Notes under the pieces: model-generated
Seen by the model: the letters and a program-made list of their open reading frames with translations, nothing else
Database searches by the model: none
What the model was told of the DNA's origin: nothing
NCBI RefSeq assembly: GCF_900141635.1
Contig: NZ_FSRH01000016.1
Coordinates: forward strand, 1 to 64,000
Direction of reading: 5' to 3'
DNA length: 64,000 nt
Source of the DNA: Peptoclostridium litorale DSM 5388
Lineage (GTDB): Bacteria; Bacillota; Clostridia; Peptostreptococcales; Peptostreptococcaceae
In this document: piece by piece, positions 35,586-44,164 of the stretch
How positions within the stretch are numbered: the first letter of the stretch is position 1
Layout of the letters: each line of letters begins with the position of its first letter
Made by a program: the position numbers and the translations under genes

Positions 35586-37067
35586 CTATATGATATTAGA
35601 AAAATCCAAAGTCAACAATTCTATAATTCTCCCCGAGAATATTCCAAGTGTAACCATTGCAACAACCAAAAGCACACTCTGCATAGAATTGGCAAGCGAA
35701 CTTTTGCATGAACTGCTGATATTTCCAAATTCAGCTTCGCATTTGAAATATCCCCTTGTCAAAACCGGAATATAGTAAAGGCAGTTTAAAATCGAGCTGA
35801 TTAAGACCACAGCTACAAGACCTGTCCTTTTTGATTCAATGCTTGCCATACAAAGATTCCACTTGCTTACGAACCCCGGTAAAATTGGAATTCCTATCAT
35901 TGAAAGCGCACCCAATGCAAACACTCCCAAAGGCAGGGGCATTCTTCTCCCTATGCCGCTCATGCCTTTTATTGAATAGGTATTTGTTTTTTCAGTTATC
36001 AATCCCACACTGAGAAACATCGCTGATTTTGTAAGTGCGTGGCCCATCATGTGGACTATGGAAATCACAAATCCCAATGTATTTCCAAGCCCTACTCCAA
36101 AGAAAACATACCCCATCTGCGCTATGCTTGAATATGCAACCATCTTTTTTATATTGTCCTGAAATACGGCAAACACAGATCCCATTATCATACCTGCAGA
36201 CCCAAGTGCAATCACTATGTCAAGCACTCCGCTCTCCCTTATTATCTGAGCTCCAAATGCGGTGTGAAAAACCTTTATCAAGAGAATCGCCGGACCCTTT
36301 AGCCCTACGGCCGATATGACGGCACTTGTAACGTCGGTTGCTGACGAGTGAGCATCCGCAAGCCACACGTGAAATGGAAACATTGCCCCCTTTATACCTA
36401 TTCCAATTGTCAAAAGTCCCAAAGCTGCCATGGCCACACCGCGGTACTCCCTGTAGACCTTTGAAATTTCAATCCCTATAAAATCCATATTCAAATTTCC
36501 TGTGATTGAGTATATGAAAGCTATCCCCATGAGTATAAGGCCCGAACCAAGACTGCTATAGACGAGATATTTTATTGCGGCGTTTATGTTCTGCGCTCTG
36601 TCTTTGGCGACTATCATTCCGCATGCGGCAAGAGTGCTCACCTCTATGAACACGTATGCATTGAAAATGTCGTTCGTAAACGTCATCCCGCAAATCGACG
36701 CATTAAATACGTTGAATACAAGGTAGTAAATAGGCATCTTTTCAGCTGGAATGTCCTTTTGGACATTTAATATGGAGTGCCATGCCGCTAAAAATGCTAC
36801 AAGCGTAAAAATGCAGGCCATCGCCGATTCGAAAACTCCCACCTTGAACTCTATCCCCCAAGGAGCCTTGAAATGTCCCATGTCATATTTGAACATCCCA
36901 TTAACGCTTACATAGTAAAAGGTCAGCGCCGCCAGTGTAAGGCAAACAAAGTTCACAGCGAAAGAAATGGCTTTAGCTGTCTTTTCACCCTTCACCATCG
37001 GCATTAAAAACGAACTCATAAACGGAATTAGTACAATAAACATTGGAAAGCTCTTGAAATACTCCAT
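35586..37067 (-). CDS. antiporter-like large membrane subunit 1 (MrpD/MbhH family)
   Basis: 493 residues, about 14 helices, with NAYVFIEVSTLAACGMIVAKD, GIGIKGAMFPFHVWLADAHSSATDVTSAVISAVGLKGPA and HALTKSAMFL. It starts five bases after the mnhC stop; GGGAGG lies ten bases before the ATG. Its position straight after mnhC corresponds to MbhH of archaeal membrane-bound hydrogenase or MrpD. Confidence 0.9.
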   Translation of the reverse strand: MEYFKSFPMFIVLIPFMSSFLMPMVKGEKTAKAISFAVNFVCLTLAALTFYYVSVNGMFKYDMGHFKAPWGIEFKVGVFESAMACIFTLVAFLAAWHSILNVQKDIPAEKMPIYYLVFNVFNASICGMTFTNDIFNAYVFIEVSTLAACGMIVAKDRAQNINAAIKYLVYSSLGSGLILMGIAFIYSITGNLNMDFIGIEISKVYREYRGVAMAALGLLTIGIGIKGAMFPFHVWLADAHSSATDVTSAVISAVGLKGPAILLIKVFHTAFGAQIIRESGVLDIVIALGSAGMIMGSVFAVFQDNIKKMVAYSSIAQMGYVFFGVGLGNTLGFVISIVHMMGHALTKSAMFLSVGLITEKTNTYSIKGMSGIGRRMPLPLGVFALGALSMIGIPILPGFVSKWNLCMASIESKRTGLVAVVLISSILNCLYYIPVLTRGYFKCEAEFGNISSSCKSSLANSMQSVLLVVAMVTLGIFSGRIIELLTLDFSNII

Positions 37068-37072
37068 TTTAG

Positions 37073-37435
37073 CTACGCCTCCCTAATCCTTATGATTTCA
37101 TCCATTTCAATAGTTCCATATTTTTCATGCAGCTTCACTGTAAGCGCAAGAGCAAGAGCAGTCATGCTGACAGCCACAACTATCCCCGTAAGCATTAGCG
37201 CTGTTGGAACAGGGTTTATGTACTCAAAAACCGCCCCCAGCTTTCCAATTACAATGGGGGCCTTTTTTCCGCTTATGTATCCCTTTGCAATGAAAAACAA
37301 GAATACAGCAGTGTCCATTATGTTCAGCCCTATTATTTTTTTGAGCATATTGTTGTTTATAAGAAGAGTCATAAACCCAATGCCAAACAATACAATCGAG
37401 CAAGTCTCCACGTAGTTTGTAAGCAGTTTTTCCAT
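37073..37435 (-). CDS. mrpC: Mrp/Mbh antiporter subunit C (NuoK-like)
   Basis: 120 residues, three transmembrane helices, with the NuoK-like pattern (KKIIGLNIMDTAVFLFFIAKGY; DPVPTALMLTGIVV-type segment NPVPTALMLTGIVVAVSMTALAL). Starts on the last base of the subunit B stop. Structural partner of the large antiporter subunits. Confidence 0.92.
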   Translation of the reverse strand: MEKLLTNYVETCSIVLFGIGFMTLLINNNMLKKIIGLNIMDTAVFLFFIAKGYISGKKAPIVIGKLGAVFEYINPVPTALMLTGIVVAVSMTALALALTVKLHEKYGTIEMDEIIRIREA

Positions 37436-37854
37436 TATACCTCCCCTTCGCTAAACAGAGCATATAAAAAATACATTGCAACAGCAACTACGGCTCCCAC
37501 AAATATGTTAAGAGGTAGAAGGTATCTTCCCGAAAATATTTTGCCGGGGGTTCCGATCGGAAGATCGTACATGTGCAGGCCCAGCCCTCCATTTATGAAA
37601 GAATACCCCTTTAAAAGACCATATGACAAAAGCGAAAAACACGTTATTTTAAGAAGCCTTTTAAGCGGGTACCTTAGCCTTGCACACTCTCCCCCGTTCA
37701 CCATACTGTAAAGTATGAGGCTTGCACCTATTATTGTCCCTCCCGCGAATCCCCCTCCCGGCGAAATATGCCCGTTCACTATGACATATATGCCAAATAT
37801 CTGTATAAATGGTATTACCGCGCTTGAAACTACGCTAAGTATCGTGCTTTTCAT
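37435..37854 (-). CDS. mrpB: Mrp/Mbh antiporter subunit B (MnhB domain)
   Basis: 139 residues from the ATG at 37854, six bases after GAAGGTG. Four helices with the MnhB signature IFGIYVIVNGHISPGGGFAGGTIIG. It overlaps the upstream gene by 20 bp. In most Mrp operons this domain is mrpB or the C-terminus of MrpA. Confidence 0.92.
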   Translation of the reverse strand: MKSTILSVVSSAVIPFIQIFGIYVIVNGHISPGGGFAGGTIIGASLILYSMVNGGECARLRYPLKRLLKITCFSLLSYGLLKGYSFINGGLGLHMYDLPIGTPGKIFSGRYLLPLNIFVGAVVAVAMYFLYALFSEGEV

Positions 37855-38131
37855 CTTTTGCACCTTCTTTCTTGAGAAGCATCATTACGACCATAACCCC
37901 GGTAAAAATCACCGATGCCTCTATGAGAGTGTCAAACGCCCTGTAGTCAAGTATTATGCCTGTTACTATGTTCAAAGCCCCTGTCTCTTTTGTCGTCTCT
38001 TGAATATAAGTTTTGCTCACATAATTATGTGCCGGCGAGCTCTCGCTCCCAAATTCCGGCAAGTCAGCCACCGCTCCAAGCAACAGCGCTATCAGCGCAA
38101 GCGTTAAAATCACCGAAAACCTTTTCCTCAC
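37835..38131 (-). CDS. MbhE-like subunit (MrpA C-terminal segment)
   Basis: 98 residues: a helix at ~8-22, a soluble stretch (LPEFGSESSPAHNYVSKTYIQETTKETGALNIVTGIILDYRAFDTLIE) and a helix at ~70-85. This DYRAFDTLGE-type motif is that of MbhE and of the MrpA segment before the B domain. Overlaps both neighbours by 4 and 20 bp. Confidence 0.85.
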   Translation of the reverse strand: MRKRFSVILTLALIALLLGAVADLPEFGSESSPAHNYVSKTYIQETTKETGALNIVTGIILDYRAFDTLIEASVIFTGVMVVMMLLKKEGAKDEKHDT

Positions 38132-38367
38132 CTTCGCTCCCCCCTCATCCTCTTGAGCGTCAATATGAACAGGAGCGTAGTGACCCCCGCTCCGACGGCT
38201 GCCTCTGTTATAGCCAGATCAGGTGCGTTGAGCTGCTGCCAGAGTATCGCCATTATGAGGCTGTACACCATAAATACTATTATCGTGCTGAGCATGTCCT
38301 TTATAAGTGACACTGCTATTGACGAACCTATCAAAAACAGGAGCATTATAAGGCTAAACAATTTCAT
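38128..38367 (-). CDS. MbhD-like subunit (DUF4040 segment of MrpA)
   Basis: 79 residues from the ATG at 38367, nine bases after GGGGAG. Two or three helices with the conserved NAPDLAITEAAVGAGVTTLLFI. In standard Mrp this is part of MrpA; here it is a separate gene as in archaeal Mbh. Confidence 0.88.
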   Translation of the reverse strand: MKLFSLIMLLFLIGSSIAVSLIKDMLSTIIVFMVYSLIMAILWQQLNAPDLAITEAAVGAGVTTLLFILTLKRMRGERR

Positions 38368-38674
38368 CTCTACCAACTCCCCTAGCGCTTTTTTCCATGA
38401 TTCTTCTTCTGTATTCAGCCCTTGAAATAATGTGAGTGGCTGTGGGATTTGTCATCCAGAGAAAAAATATTACAATAAGAAGCTTTACGCTCGCACTGGT
38501 AATCCCATCATGCGCCACAAGCGCCAAGAGGCTTAAAACAGCACCCAATGTATCGCATTTTGCTGCAGCATGAGCCCTTTCGAACGTGTCTTTGAATCTA
38601 AGTATCCCGATTGTGCCGACAGAAAAAAAGAATATCCCGCCTGATATGAGGAGAACTACAATTGCCATCTTCAT
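38354..38674 (-). CDS. mrpG: Mrp/Mbh antiporter subunit G
   Basis: 106 residues, three helices, with the MnhG pattern GTIGILRFKDTFERAHAAAKCDTLGA and the NPTATHIISRAEY end. Overlaps mrpF by four bases (ATGA type). Confidence 0.92.
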   Translation of the reverse strand: MKMAIVVLLISGGIFFFSVGTIGILRFKDTFERAHAAAKCDTLGAVLSLLALVAHDGITSASVKLLIVIFFLWMTNPTATHIISRAEYRRRIMEKSARGVGRDEIV

Positions 38675-38940
38675 GCCCTTTCTCCTCCCGCTCTTTGTAT
38701 AAGCTCTGAAAGTCCCAAAGAAGCTATGAAGCTTATCATCGCATATACCAAAATCACGTCTATGAAATATGTTTCATCTAAAATGAATGAAATGAGAGCT
38801 ATCAGTACTATGGTCTTCGTTCCTATCACGTTTACAGCTATAAGCCTGTCCACCGCCAATGGCCCCTTTGAGGCTCTTGACATGCAAAGTATTATCGTAA
38901 CAGAAAGCGCTATGCTGGCTATTGTCCAAATAGTATCCAT
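38671..38940 (-). CDS. mrpF: Mrp/Mbh antiporter subunit F
   Basis: 89 residues, three helices, with the MnhF core GPLAVDRLIAVNVIGTKTIV. GGGGAG precedes the ATG. Three bases after the E-type gene. Confidence 0.92.
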   Translation of the reverse strand: MDTIWTIASIALSVTIILCMSRASKGPLAVDRLIAVNVIGTKTIVLIALISFILDETYFIDVILVYAMISFIASLGLSELIQRAGGERA

Positions 38941-38943
38941 GCT

Positions 38944-39261
38944 CTACTCCCCTTCAATTTTCAAAAGTATTTTTTCAAATTCCGAATCAAAAAGCCCCCT
39001 GGCAAATTCTTCCTTAAGGCAGTGCACGGTATACATGCCGTCCTGCATGTCTATTGTTATAGTTCCAGGCGTGAGCGTTATGGAGTTTGCCAAAACAACC
39101 CTCAAAAATTCCGATTTCAGCCTGCTTTCAAACTCTACAATCTCGGGTGAAATTTCCATTTTTGGGCTGAGTACTATTTTTGCCACAGCTACATTTGCCA
39201 TTATTACTTCTCTTATCAACAAAAATATATATTTGCATACATATAATGATTTTTTAATCAA
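38944..39261 (-). CDS. MrpE homolog, C-terminal portion (split gene)
   Basis: 105 residues. Reads KYIFLLIREVIMANVAVAKIVLSPKMEISPEIVEFE then LANSITLTPGTITIDM, the middle and C-terminal part of MnhE. It begins at a TTG (39261) that overlaps the TGA of the preceding ORF, in the -1 frame, with no strong binding site. Together the two ORFs (52 + 105 residues) equal one normal ~160-residue MrpE. Confidence 0.85.
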   Translation of the reverse strand: MIKKSLYVCKYIFLLIREVIMANVAVAKIVLSPKMEISPEIVEFESRLKSEFLRVVLANSITLTPGTITIDMQDGMYTVHCLKEEFARGLFDSEFEKILLKIEGE

Positions 39262-39416
39262 TTTTCATCCCGCCTATTTGGTTTAGAATTCAACTTGTTG
39301 AGGCAATACACGCAAGTGCATATTAAAGCTCCTAATATCAATATCTCCGAGCTGAATTTCCCTTCTAAAACACACCAGAAAATTCCCAGCATTATTACCA
39401 GTGATGATGATCTCAT
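39258..39416 (-). CDS. MrpE homolog, N-terminal membrane portion (split gene)
   Basis: 52 residues from the ATG at 39416, six bases after AGGAGG (39428-39423). A longer frame to 39524 runs through the leader hairpin and is rejected. Two helices with VLEGKFSSEILILGALI, matching the start of MnhE. The frame stops at 39258 and continues in the -1 frame as the next gene. First gene of the mrp operon. Confidence 0.75.
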   Translation of the reverse strand: MRSSSLVIMLGIFWCVLEGKFSSEILILGALICTCVYCLNKLNSKPNRRDEN

Positions 39417-39493
39417 TACAGCCCTCCTATTCTCCACAGGTAAAAAAAACAACCACCCCATTGCAAATATCAAAATGCTAGAGAGATGGTTGT

Positions 39494-39555
39494 TATGTAT
39501 CCACAGTTTGTCGAATAGTCTCATGTGAATTTCACGGGGCAGATCAGTTGGCTAT
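39494..39555 (-). promoter_or_regulatory. terminator-like hairpin in the mrp leader (attenuator candidate)
   Basis: On the minus strand AACAACCA (39494-39487) and TGGTTGTT (39555-39548 as drawn on the plus strand 39448-39455) bracket a 31-nt loop and run into eight T (plus 39442-39449), 20 bp before the mrpE ribosome binding site. The hairpin spans plus positions 39442-39494. A terminator between promoter and first gene suggests attenuation. Confidence 0.45.
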
Positions 39556-39574
39556 TCTGGTCTGCAAATTTTTT
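39539..39574 (+). terminator. plus-strand terminator-like hairpin in the mrp leader
   Basis: GCAGATCAG (39539-39547) and CTGGTCTGC (39557-39565) pair around a 9-nt loop and are followed on the plus strand by AAATTTTTT. No plus-strand gene lies upstream, so it may end antisense transcripts or act as a leader stem on the minus strand. The rest of 39575-39733 shows nothing recognisable. Confidence 0.45.
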
Positions 39575-39733
39575 AACTTGGAATCATTTTGGAAAACATA
39601 ATCTTTACAAAGGGTTTGTTTAGAAAAAACTTCTCTTTTTACGTTTATTTTTGAGCTACGCTTAAAAGGAATGGTTTTGAGACTATTCTTCAAACAATTT
39701 GGCTTGATATATTTTCATTTGTCTATATGTCAT

Positions 39734-39762
39734 ATTGTACTACATTTGTGTCCGCATTTCAA
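39734..39762 (-). promoter_or_regulatory. mrp operon promoter with FadR-type operator
   Basis: On the minus strand TTGAAA (39762-39757), exactly 17 bp, TACAAT (39739-39734). The operator core TTGTACTACAT (39735-39745) overlaps the -10. It gives a ~310-nt leader before the first mrp gene. Confidence 0.7.
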
Positions 39763-39802
39763 TATTGTTTTTTTGGATTTCATAGCCTGGAGCAAATGCT
39801 TT

Positions 39803-40897
39803 TTACCTGTATATCCCGGTTTCAACATAGTTTATCATTTCTTCGGTTGAAAGCTTGTCAATCCCCAGATTCTCGACAGTTCTTCCTTCAGTTGATATAT
39901 CTCCTTCAAGCATAACCTCACAAAGCCTTACAACAAGATCCATTTTTTCTACGCTTACACCTGCTTTTTTTCCAAGTGAAGCTATTGCCTTAAGCGAGTT
40001 TGGAACATCTTCTAAAAGATATCTTGTTTTAAGTGTCTTTTGACCTTTTATTCCATCATATGCCTTTGTTGTCTGCACTAGTTCAGAAAGCGTATCTCCC
40101 TTGGCATCATAAGTTTTTCTGTACCAGTCTGTGATAGGCATAAGATCTAGTCCGTATACCTTTCCAATTTCAATTCTCTCTTTGTCAATTCCTTCTACAA
40201 ACTCACCTATAGACGGTGTGAACCCATCATAATAGTACTGCCAGTCTATGCCGCTTTCTATTCTTGCTACATTCAAAATTGAAGGCGCAGGATGCATTAT
40301 GGCATTTAGGTTTTCAAGGCTTGTCTGAATAACATTTTTAGCTTCTATAAACTCTGGGAATGCTGAATTCAAAAGTCCCAGAACTTTTTTGTTTTCAGTT
40401 GCAGGCAGCGCCGCCACCGTAACAAAATTTTTACTTCCAAAAATATGTGCATTTCCCGGCGAAGCGGCTCTGCATGCATAAAGAAGTGTATTAGCCTCTG
40501 CAACTGCAACGTCTGCCTTGCACCCTTCTTCCTCCAGGACTCTCTTGAATTCAAGAGCTCCACAGCTTGCTCCTGGATGAAGTACAACTACCTGGCCGTC
40601 TTTTAAAAATGGGGCACATTTCCTCGCTATGCTGGCATGGTATAAAGATGGAAGAACAACTACTGCTATGTCAGCCCCTTCAAGGACCTTTGACATGTCT
40701 GTGCTTGCAAGGTCAACTTTCCCAAAACCTTCAACAGCTCCGCTGACATTTATTCCGCCTTTATCCGAGATAATACTGCACGTTTCTTCGCTTACATCAT
40801 ATATTTTAACGTCAAAACCCTTAAGTGCAACGTGCCCAGCCATGGCTTGGCCTCCGTTACCTCCACCTATAATTGCCCACTTAACTTCCTTGTTCAT
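39803..40897 (-). CDS. opine-type dehydrogenase 1 (NAD/NADP octopine/nopaline dehydrogenase family)
   Basis: 364 residues from the ATG at 40897 (seven bases after AGGAGG; an ATG at 40900 is the alternative). Rossmann loop WAIIGGGNGGQAMAG at 8-22; C-terminal octopine-dehydrogenase-type helical domain with His 202 in NAIMHPAPS, the likely catalytic His of the family. Such enzymes split or form N-(carboxyalkyl)amino acids with NAD(P). Close relative of the gene at 46520-47614 with the same length. Downstream of the TRAP operon beyond a hairpin. Confidence 0.88.
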   Translation of the reverse strand: MNKEVKWAIIGGGNGGQAMAGHVALKGFDVKIYDVSEETCSIISDKGGINVSGAVEGFGKVDLASTDMSKVLEGADIAVVVLPSLYHASIARKCAPFLKDGQVVVLHPGASCGALEFKRVLEEEGCKADVAVAEANTLLYACRAASPGNAHIFGSKNFVTVAALPATENKKVLGLLNSAFPEFIEAKNVIQTSLENLNAIMHPAPSILNVARIESGIDWQYYYDGFTPSIGEFVEGIDKERIEIGKVYGLDLMPITDWYRKTYDAKGDTLSELVQTTKAYDGIKGQKTLKTRYLLEDVPNSLKAIASLGKKAGVSVEKMDLVVRLCEVMLEGDISTEGRTVENLGIDKLSTEEMINYVETGIYR

Positions 40898-40970
40898 CAT
40901 AACCCCTCCTGTTTTGAATTGTGATACAGTAAATCCCAAATCCGGAAATTATCCGCATCGAATTGTTCGA

Positions 40971-41039
40971 ATATCCTACATTTATTCTTTTTATAATAGC
41001 TGGTTTCAGATACTATTGTCTTCAATCCAAAACCAGCTA
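40971..41039 (-). terminator. hairpin after the TRAP operon, with weak operator half-site upstream of dehydrogenase 1
   Basis: TAGCTGGTTT (40997-41006) and AAACCAGCTA (41030-41039) form a 10-bp stem, followed by TTATAAAAAG on the minus strand; the U-tract is poor, so read-through into dehydrogenase 1 is likely. ATATCCTACAT (40971-40981) keeps only the right half of the regulon operator. The A/T-rich run 41045-41105 has repeated TTCAACTTTTT words. Confidence 0.5.
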
Positions 41040-41105
41040 CTATATTCAACTTTTTTTCAACTTTTTTAACTCTATTTTGATTTTTTTCAACTTTTTAATT
41101 ATTTT

Positions 41106-42131
41106 TTATTTCAAGTCCTTTGTAATCGACTCGAATTCTTCTTTTCCATATTCTTCCGCTATTACCGGCCATACTTCTTTTCTTACCTTTTCAGCCATCT
41201 TGTCTATTTCAGCCTCGGTAAACTCTATAACCTCTATGCCGGCTTCTTTAAGCTTGGTTTCAAATTCTTCCTGCTGCTGCTCTGCCACTTCATAACGATC
41301 TGCTTCCATCTTTGCGGCTACGCCTTCTATCATTTTCTGATCTTCATCAGAAAGGCTGTTGTAGACATCCATACTCATGTATAGATACCACATTTCAAAG
41401 TGGTCGTTTACTGGAAGATAGTATTTTGTTACATCTCTAAAGCTTGAATAGTATCCTTCCGCGCCAGAACCTATCGCTCCATCCACTATACCTGTTTGCA
41501 TAGCTGTGAACGCCTCCGAGAAAGCAAGCGGAGTTGCCTGGTATCCAAGTGCCTGTGCAGATTTTTCATATGCTTTCATTGACGGAACTCTTATTTTCAT
41601 TTTGTTGACATCGAAATTAGCCGGGTCATTAGGCTTTTTAGTCAGTGCTATTCCACCAAAGTAAACAGGATATGAAGCTAGAACTTTTATCCCCTGCTTT
41701 GCAAATCTTTCTTCAACCACATTCATAAGCGGTCCGCCTTTTTTATACACCTCTTTAGCTTCTTCCCAGTTTCTTACAAGATATGGGGCAACAGGAAGTC
41801 CCAAAGTCTTGTCCACGCCGGTAGCAGTAGGTGCAAGCTGCATCTCTACATCCCCAAGTCCAACACGTTCTTGAACTACAGTATAGTCTCCAAGCGATCC
41901 CGAAGGATATACTTCTAATGTGATATCTCCGCCTGAAGCCTCATTTAATGCCTGTGCAAATGCGTTCACGTCATTATCTGCCGGAGTTCCCTGAGGCCTA
42001 ACGTGTCCTATTTTCCAAGTTTTAGGTCCATCAGCCGCACCAGCTTTTGAGCACCCTGTAACACTCGTCACTAACATCATTAATGAAATTAATACCGCGC
42101 CTGCCTTTTTAAAATGATTTCCCATATTCAT
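41106..42131 (-). CDS. dctP: TRAP transporter solute-binding lipoprotein (DctP family)
   Basis: 341 residues from the ATG at 42131, seven bases after GGAGG. Lipoprotein signal peptide with a lipobox ending TSVTGC (Cys ~27). The mature part fits DctP (WKIGHVRPQGTPADNDVNAFAQALNEASGG; KIRVPSMKAYEKSAQALGYQATPLAFSEAFTAMQTGIVDGAIG). The Arg in KIRVPS is the usual carboxylate ligand, so a carboxylate-containing solute is expected. Third gene of the TRAP operon. Confidence 0.93.
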   Translation of the reverse strand: MNMGNHFKKAGAVLISLMMLVTSVTGCSKAGAADGPKTWKIGHVRPQGTPADNDVNAFAQALNEASGGDITLEVYPSGSLGDYTVVQERVGLGDVEMQLAPTATGVDKTLGLPVAPYLVRNWEEAKEVYKKGGPLMNVVEERFAKQGIKVLASYPVYFGGIALTKKPNDPANFDVNKMKIRVPSMKAYEKSAQALGYQATPLAFSEAFTAMQTGIVDGAIGSGAEGYYSSFRDVTKYYLPVNDHFEMWYLYMSMDVYNSLSDEDQKMIEGVAAKMEADRYEVAEQQQEEFETKLKEAGIEVIEFTEAEIDKMAEKVRKEVWPVIAEEYGKEEFESITKDLK

Positions 42132-42158
42132 CAAAATTCCTCCTTTATATTCAAATAA

Positions 42159-43463
42159 TTATAGTAGCCCCATGATTCTTGGAACAAACAGTGAAAGTTC
42201 TGGCATGAAAGTCGTGAGCACTACAACCGGTGCATATCCGAAAATCAGGAATGTCATTGTCGGCTTTAATATTTCGCTGAATTCACATTTACCTATACGC
42301 ATTCCCAGGTACAGTATGCTGGCATAAGGCGGCGTTACGCCTCCCATTGCAAGGTTTACACCCATTATCGCCGCGAAGTGAACCGGACTCATTCCCAGCT
42401 TTGTAACCAGTGGCAGCAACAGCGGTGCAACAAGTATCATACCAGTTGTATCGTTTACTATCATACCTACAAAGAACAGGAAAACATTGATTATAATGAG
42501 CATAATCATTTTGTTTTGAGTTATGTTGAAGAACATTTCTATTATGGCCTGCGGCACCTGTAACATTACATATGTCTGGCTCAGCATAAGAGTGAATATT
42601 ATCATGGTCATTATTGCTCCAACCGAAGTGGCCGATTCCTTTGCAACCCTGTAGAAATTGTCGCCTTTTAGTTCTTTATAAACAAAGAATCCTATAGGTA
42701 TTGCCATGACTGCCGCAACACTGGCAGCTTCTGCCGGCGTGAAAACTCCGCCGTATATTCCCCCAAGTATTACTACCGGCATTGCCAGTGCTGGTAGCGC
42801 AACCGTAAACTTGTTTATAGCCAGTTTAGTCTTTTCAGCTGCCGGCATTGGCGGCGGCACTATTATGTCTGGATTCTTTCTGGCCCAGAAAAGATTTAGA
42901 ATCGAAAACGCTGCAACTATGAGTAGTCCCGGAACCAAAGTGGACATAAAGCATGCAAGAATGGAAGTTTCAGTAACCCATCCGTAAAGTATCATTATTA
43001 CACTAGGCGGGATCAGTAGCCCCAGTATTGACGAAACCGTAACTAGCGCTGTTGCATAACCCCTTGAATACCCTTGTGCAACCATCCTCGGTATAAGTAT
43101 TGGGCCCGTTGCAGCTATACCTGTAAATCCACTGCCTGATATGGCCCCTATGAAAGCGGATACCGTTACGGCAACTACGCCTATTCCGCCTTTCACTCTG
43201 CCTACGAAAACATCCGCAAGGTCAAGAAGTCTTTTTGCTATACCACTTTCACCCATAAGCAGTCCCGCAAGTACAAACAAGGGGCTTGCAAGAAGAATAG
43301 GGCTTACTATCTGTGAGAACGACCAAAGCATCATACTCTTCATTGACACGCCCCCGAATATGGACATGAACAGCAGTGCTCCTCCAAAGCAATACGGAAG
43401 AGGTATACTCATCATCAAAAGAAATACCAAAAGTAAAACGTCTAAAAGTACAATCGTTAACAT
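42159..43463 (-). CDS. dctM: TRAP transporter large permease (DctM)
   Basis: 434 residues, 12 or so helices, with the DctM signatures (ALLFMSIFGG, GSGFTGIAATGPILIPRMVAQGYSRGYATALVTVSSILGLLIPPSVIMILYG, GGVTPPYA). Sodium-driven uptake together with DctQ and DctP. Its ATG shares a base with the DctQ stop (TAATG). Confidence 0.95.
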   Translation of the reverse strand: MLTIVLLDVLLLVFLLMMSIPLPYCFGGALLFMSIFGGVSMKSMMLWSFSQIVSPILLASPLFVLAGLLMGESGIAKRLLDLADVFVGRVKGGIGVVAVTVSAFIGAISGSGFTGIAATGPILIPRMVAQGYSRGYATALVTVSSILGLLIPPSVIMILYGWVTETSILACFMSTLVPGLLIVAAFSILNLFWARKNPDIIVPPPMPAAEKTKLAINKFTVALPALAMPVVILGGIYGGVFTPAEAASVAAVMAIPIGFFVYKELKGDNFYRVAKESATSVGAIMTMIIFTLMLSQTYVMLQVPQAIIEMFFNITQNKMIMLIIINVFLFFVGMIVNDTTGMILVAPLLLPLVTKLGMSPVHFAAIMGVNLAMGGVTPPYASILYLGMRIGKCEFSEILKPTMTFLIFGYAPVVVLTTFMPELSLFVPRIMGLL

Positions 43464-43990
43464 TATGCAGCCTCCTCCTCTTTTTCTTTATCATGTTTAA
43501 CAAAACGTATCATATAGTCACCCATCTCAACAGCTGTGTATATTGTCATAAGTACAAGGCCTACAAGAATAGCGCATTCTCCGAAAAACAGCGGAAGTCC
43601 AACAAGGTCTGTAAATTTCCATACACTTAATGAATAAGAAAAATACCAGTACGACCAGTATGTCAGCCAACAGCTGACTCCTAAGGCTAAAATTCCCTTT
43701 ACTATGTTGAAAATTTGAATTGCCCTATCACCTTTGATATAAAGCGTAAGTATTCCACAAGTTATATGATTCCTTTCCATAGAGGCGTTTGCCCCCCCAA
43801 GCATGTAAAGCCATATAGTCGGAAATATCATAATCTCCTCTATCCCCATGAGCGGCGCCTTGAATACATATCTTAGCAGTACCTGATAAAACACCATACA
43901 AGGTAGCAGGATCATAAGAAATGAAGTTGCTATTTCCTGAAACTTATTTACTGTTGTCCAAGTTTTCTTCATATTAGAATTTATTTGCAT
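43463..43990 (-). CDS. dctQ: TRAP transporter small permease (DctQ)
   Basis: 175 residues, four helices, DctQ fold (FQVLLRYVFKAPLMGIEEIMIFPTIWLYMLGGANASMERNHI-type core). GGAGGG precedes the ATG. First gene of the TRAP operon. Confidence 0.92.
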   Translation of the reverse strand: MQINSNMKKTWTTVNKFQEIATSFLMILLPCMVFYQVLLRYVFKAPLMGIEEIMIFPTIWLYMLGGANASMERNHITCGILTLYIKGDRAIQIFNIVKGILALGVSCWLTYWSYWYFSYSLSVWKFTDLVGLPLFFGECAILVGLVLMTIYTAVEMGDYMIRFVKHDKEKEEEAA

Positions 43991-44164
43991 CTAATTCCCT
44001 CCTTCACTAAATTGATAAACACATAGTTATGCGGTGCATTAATAAAATTAAAATTGCATGTGTTGATTTGTTTGAATCTTTTCTACATTTGCAAACGTTT
44101 GTCCCCCCTTCAAAAAAATTTTCGGTATTTTTTTGAATCTTTATTAAGTTTGTTGAGTTTATTT

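Noticed and set aside
39417-39524. N-terminal extension of the first mrp ORF to 39524
   Set aside because: The extension runs through the terminator-like hairpin and lacks a binding site, whereas AGGAGG sits six bases before the ATG at 39416.
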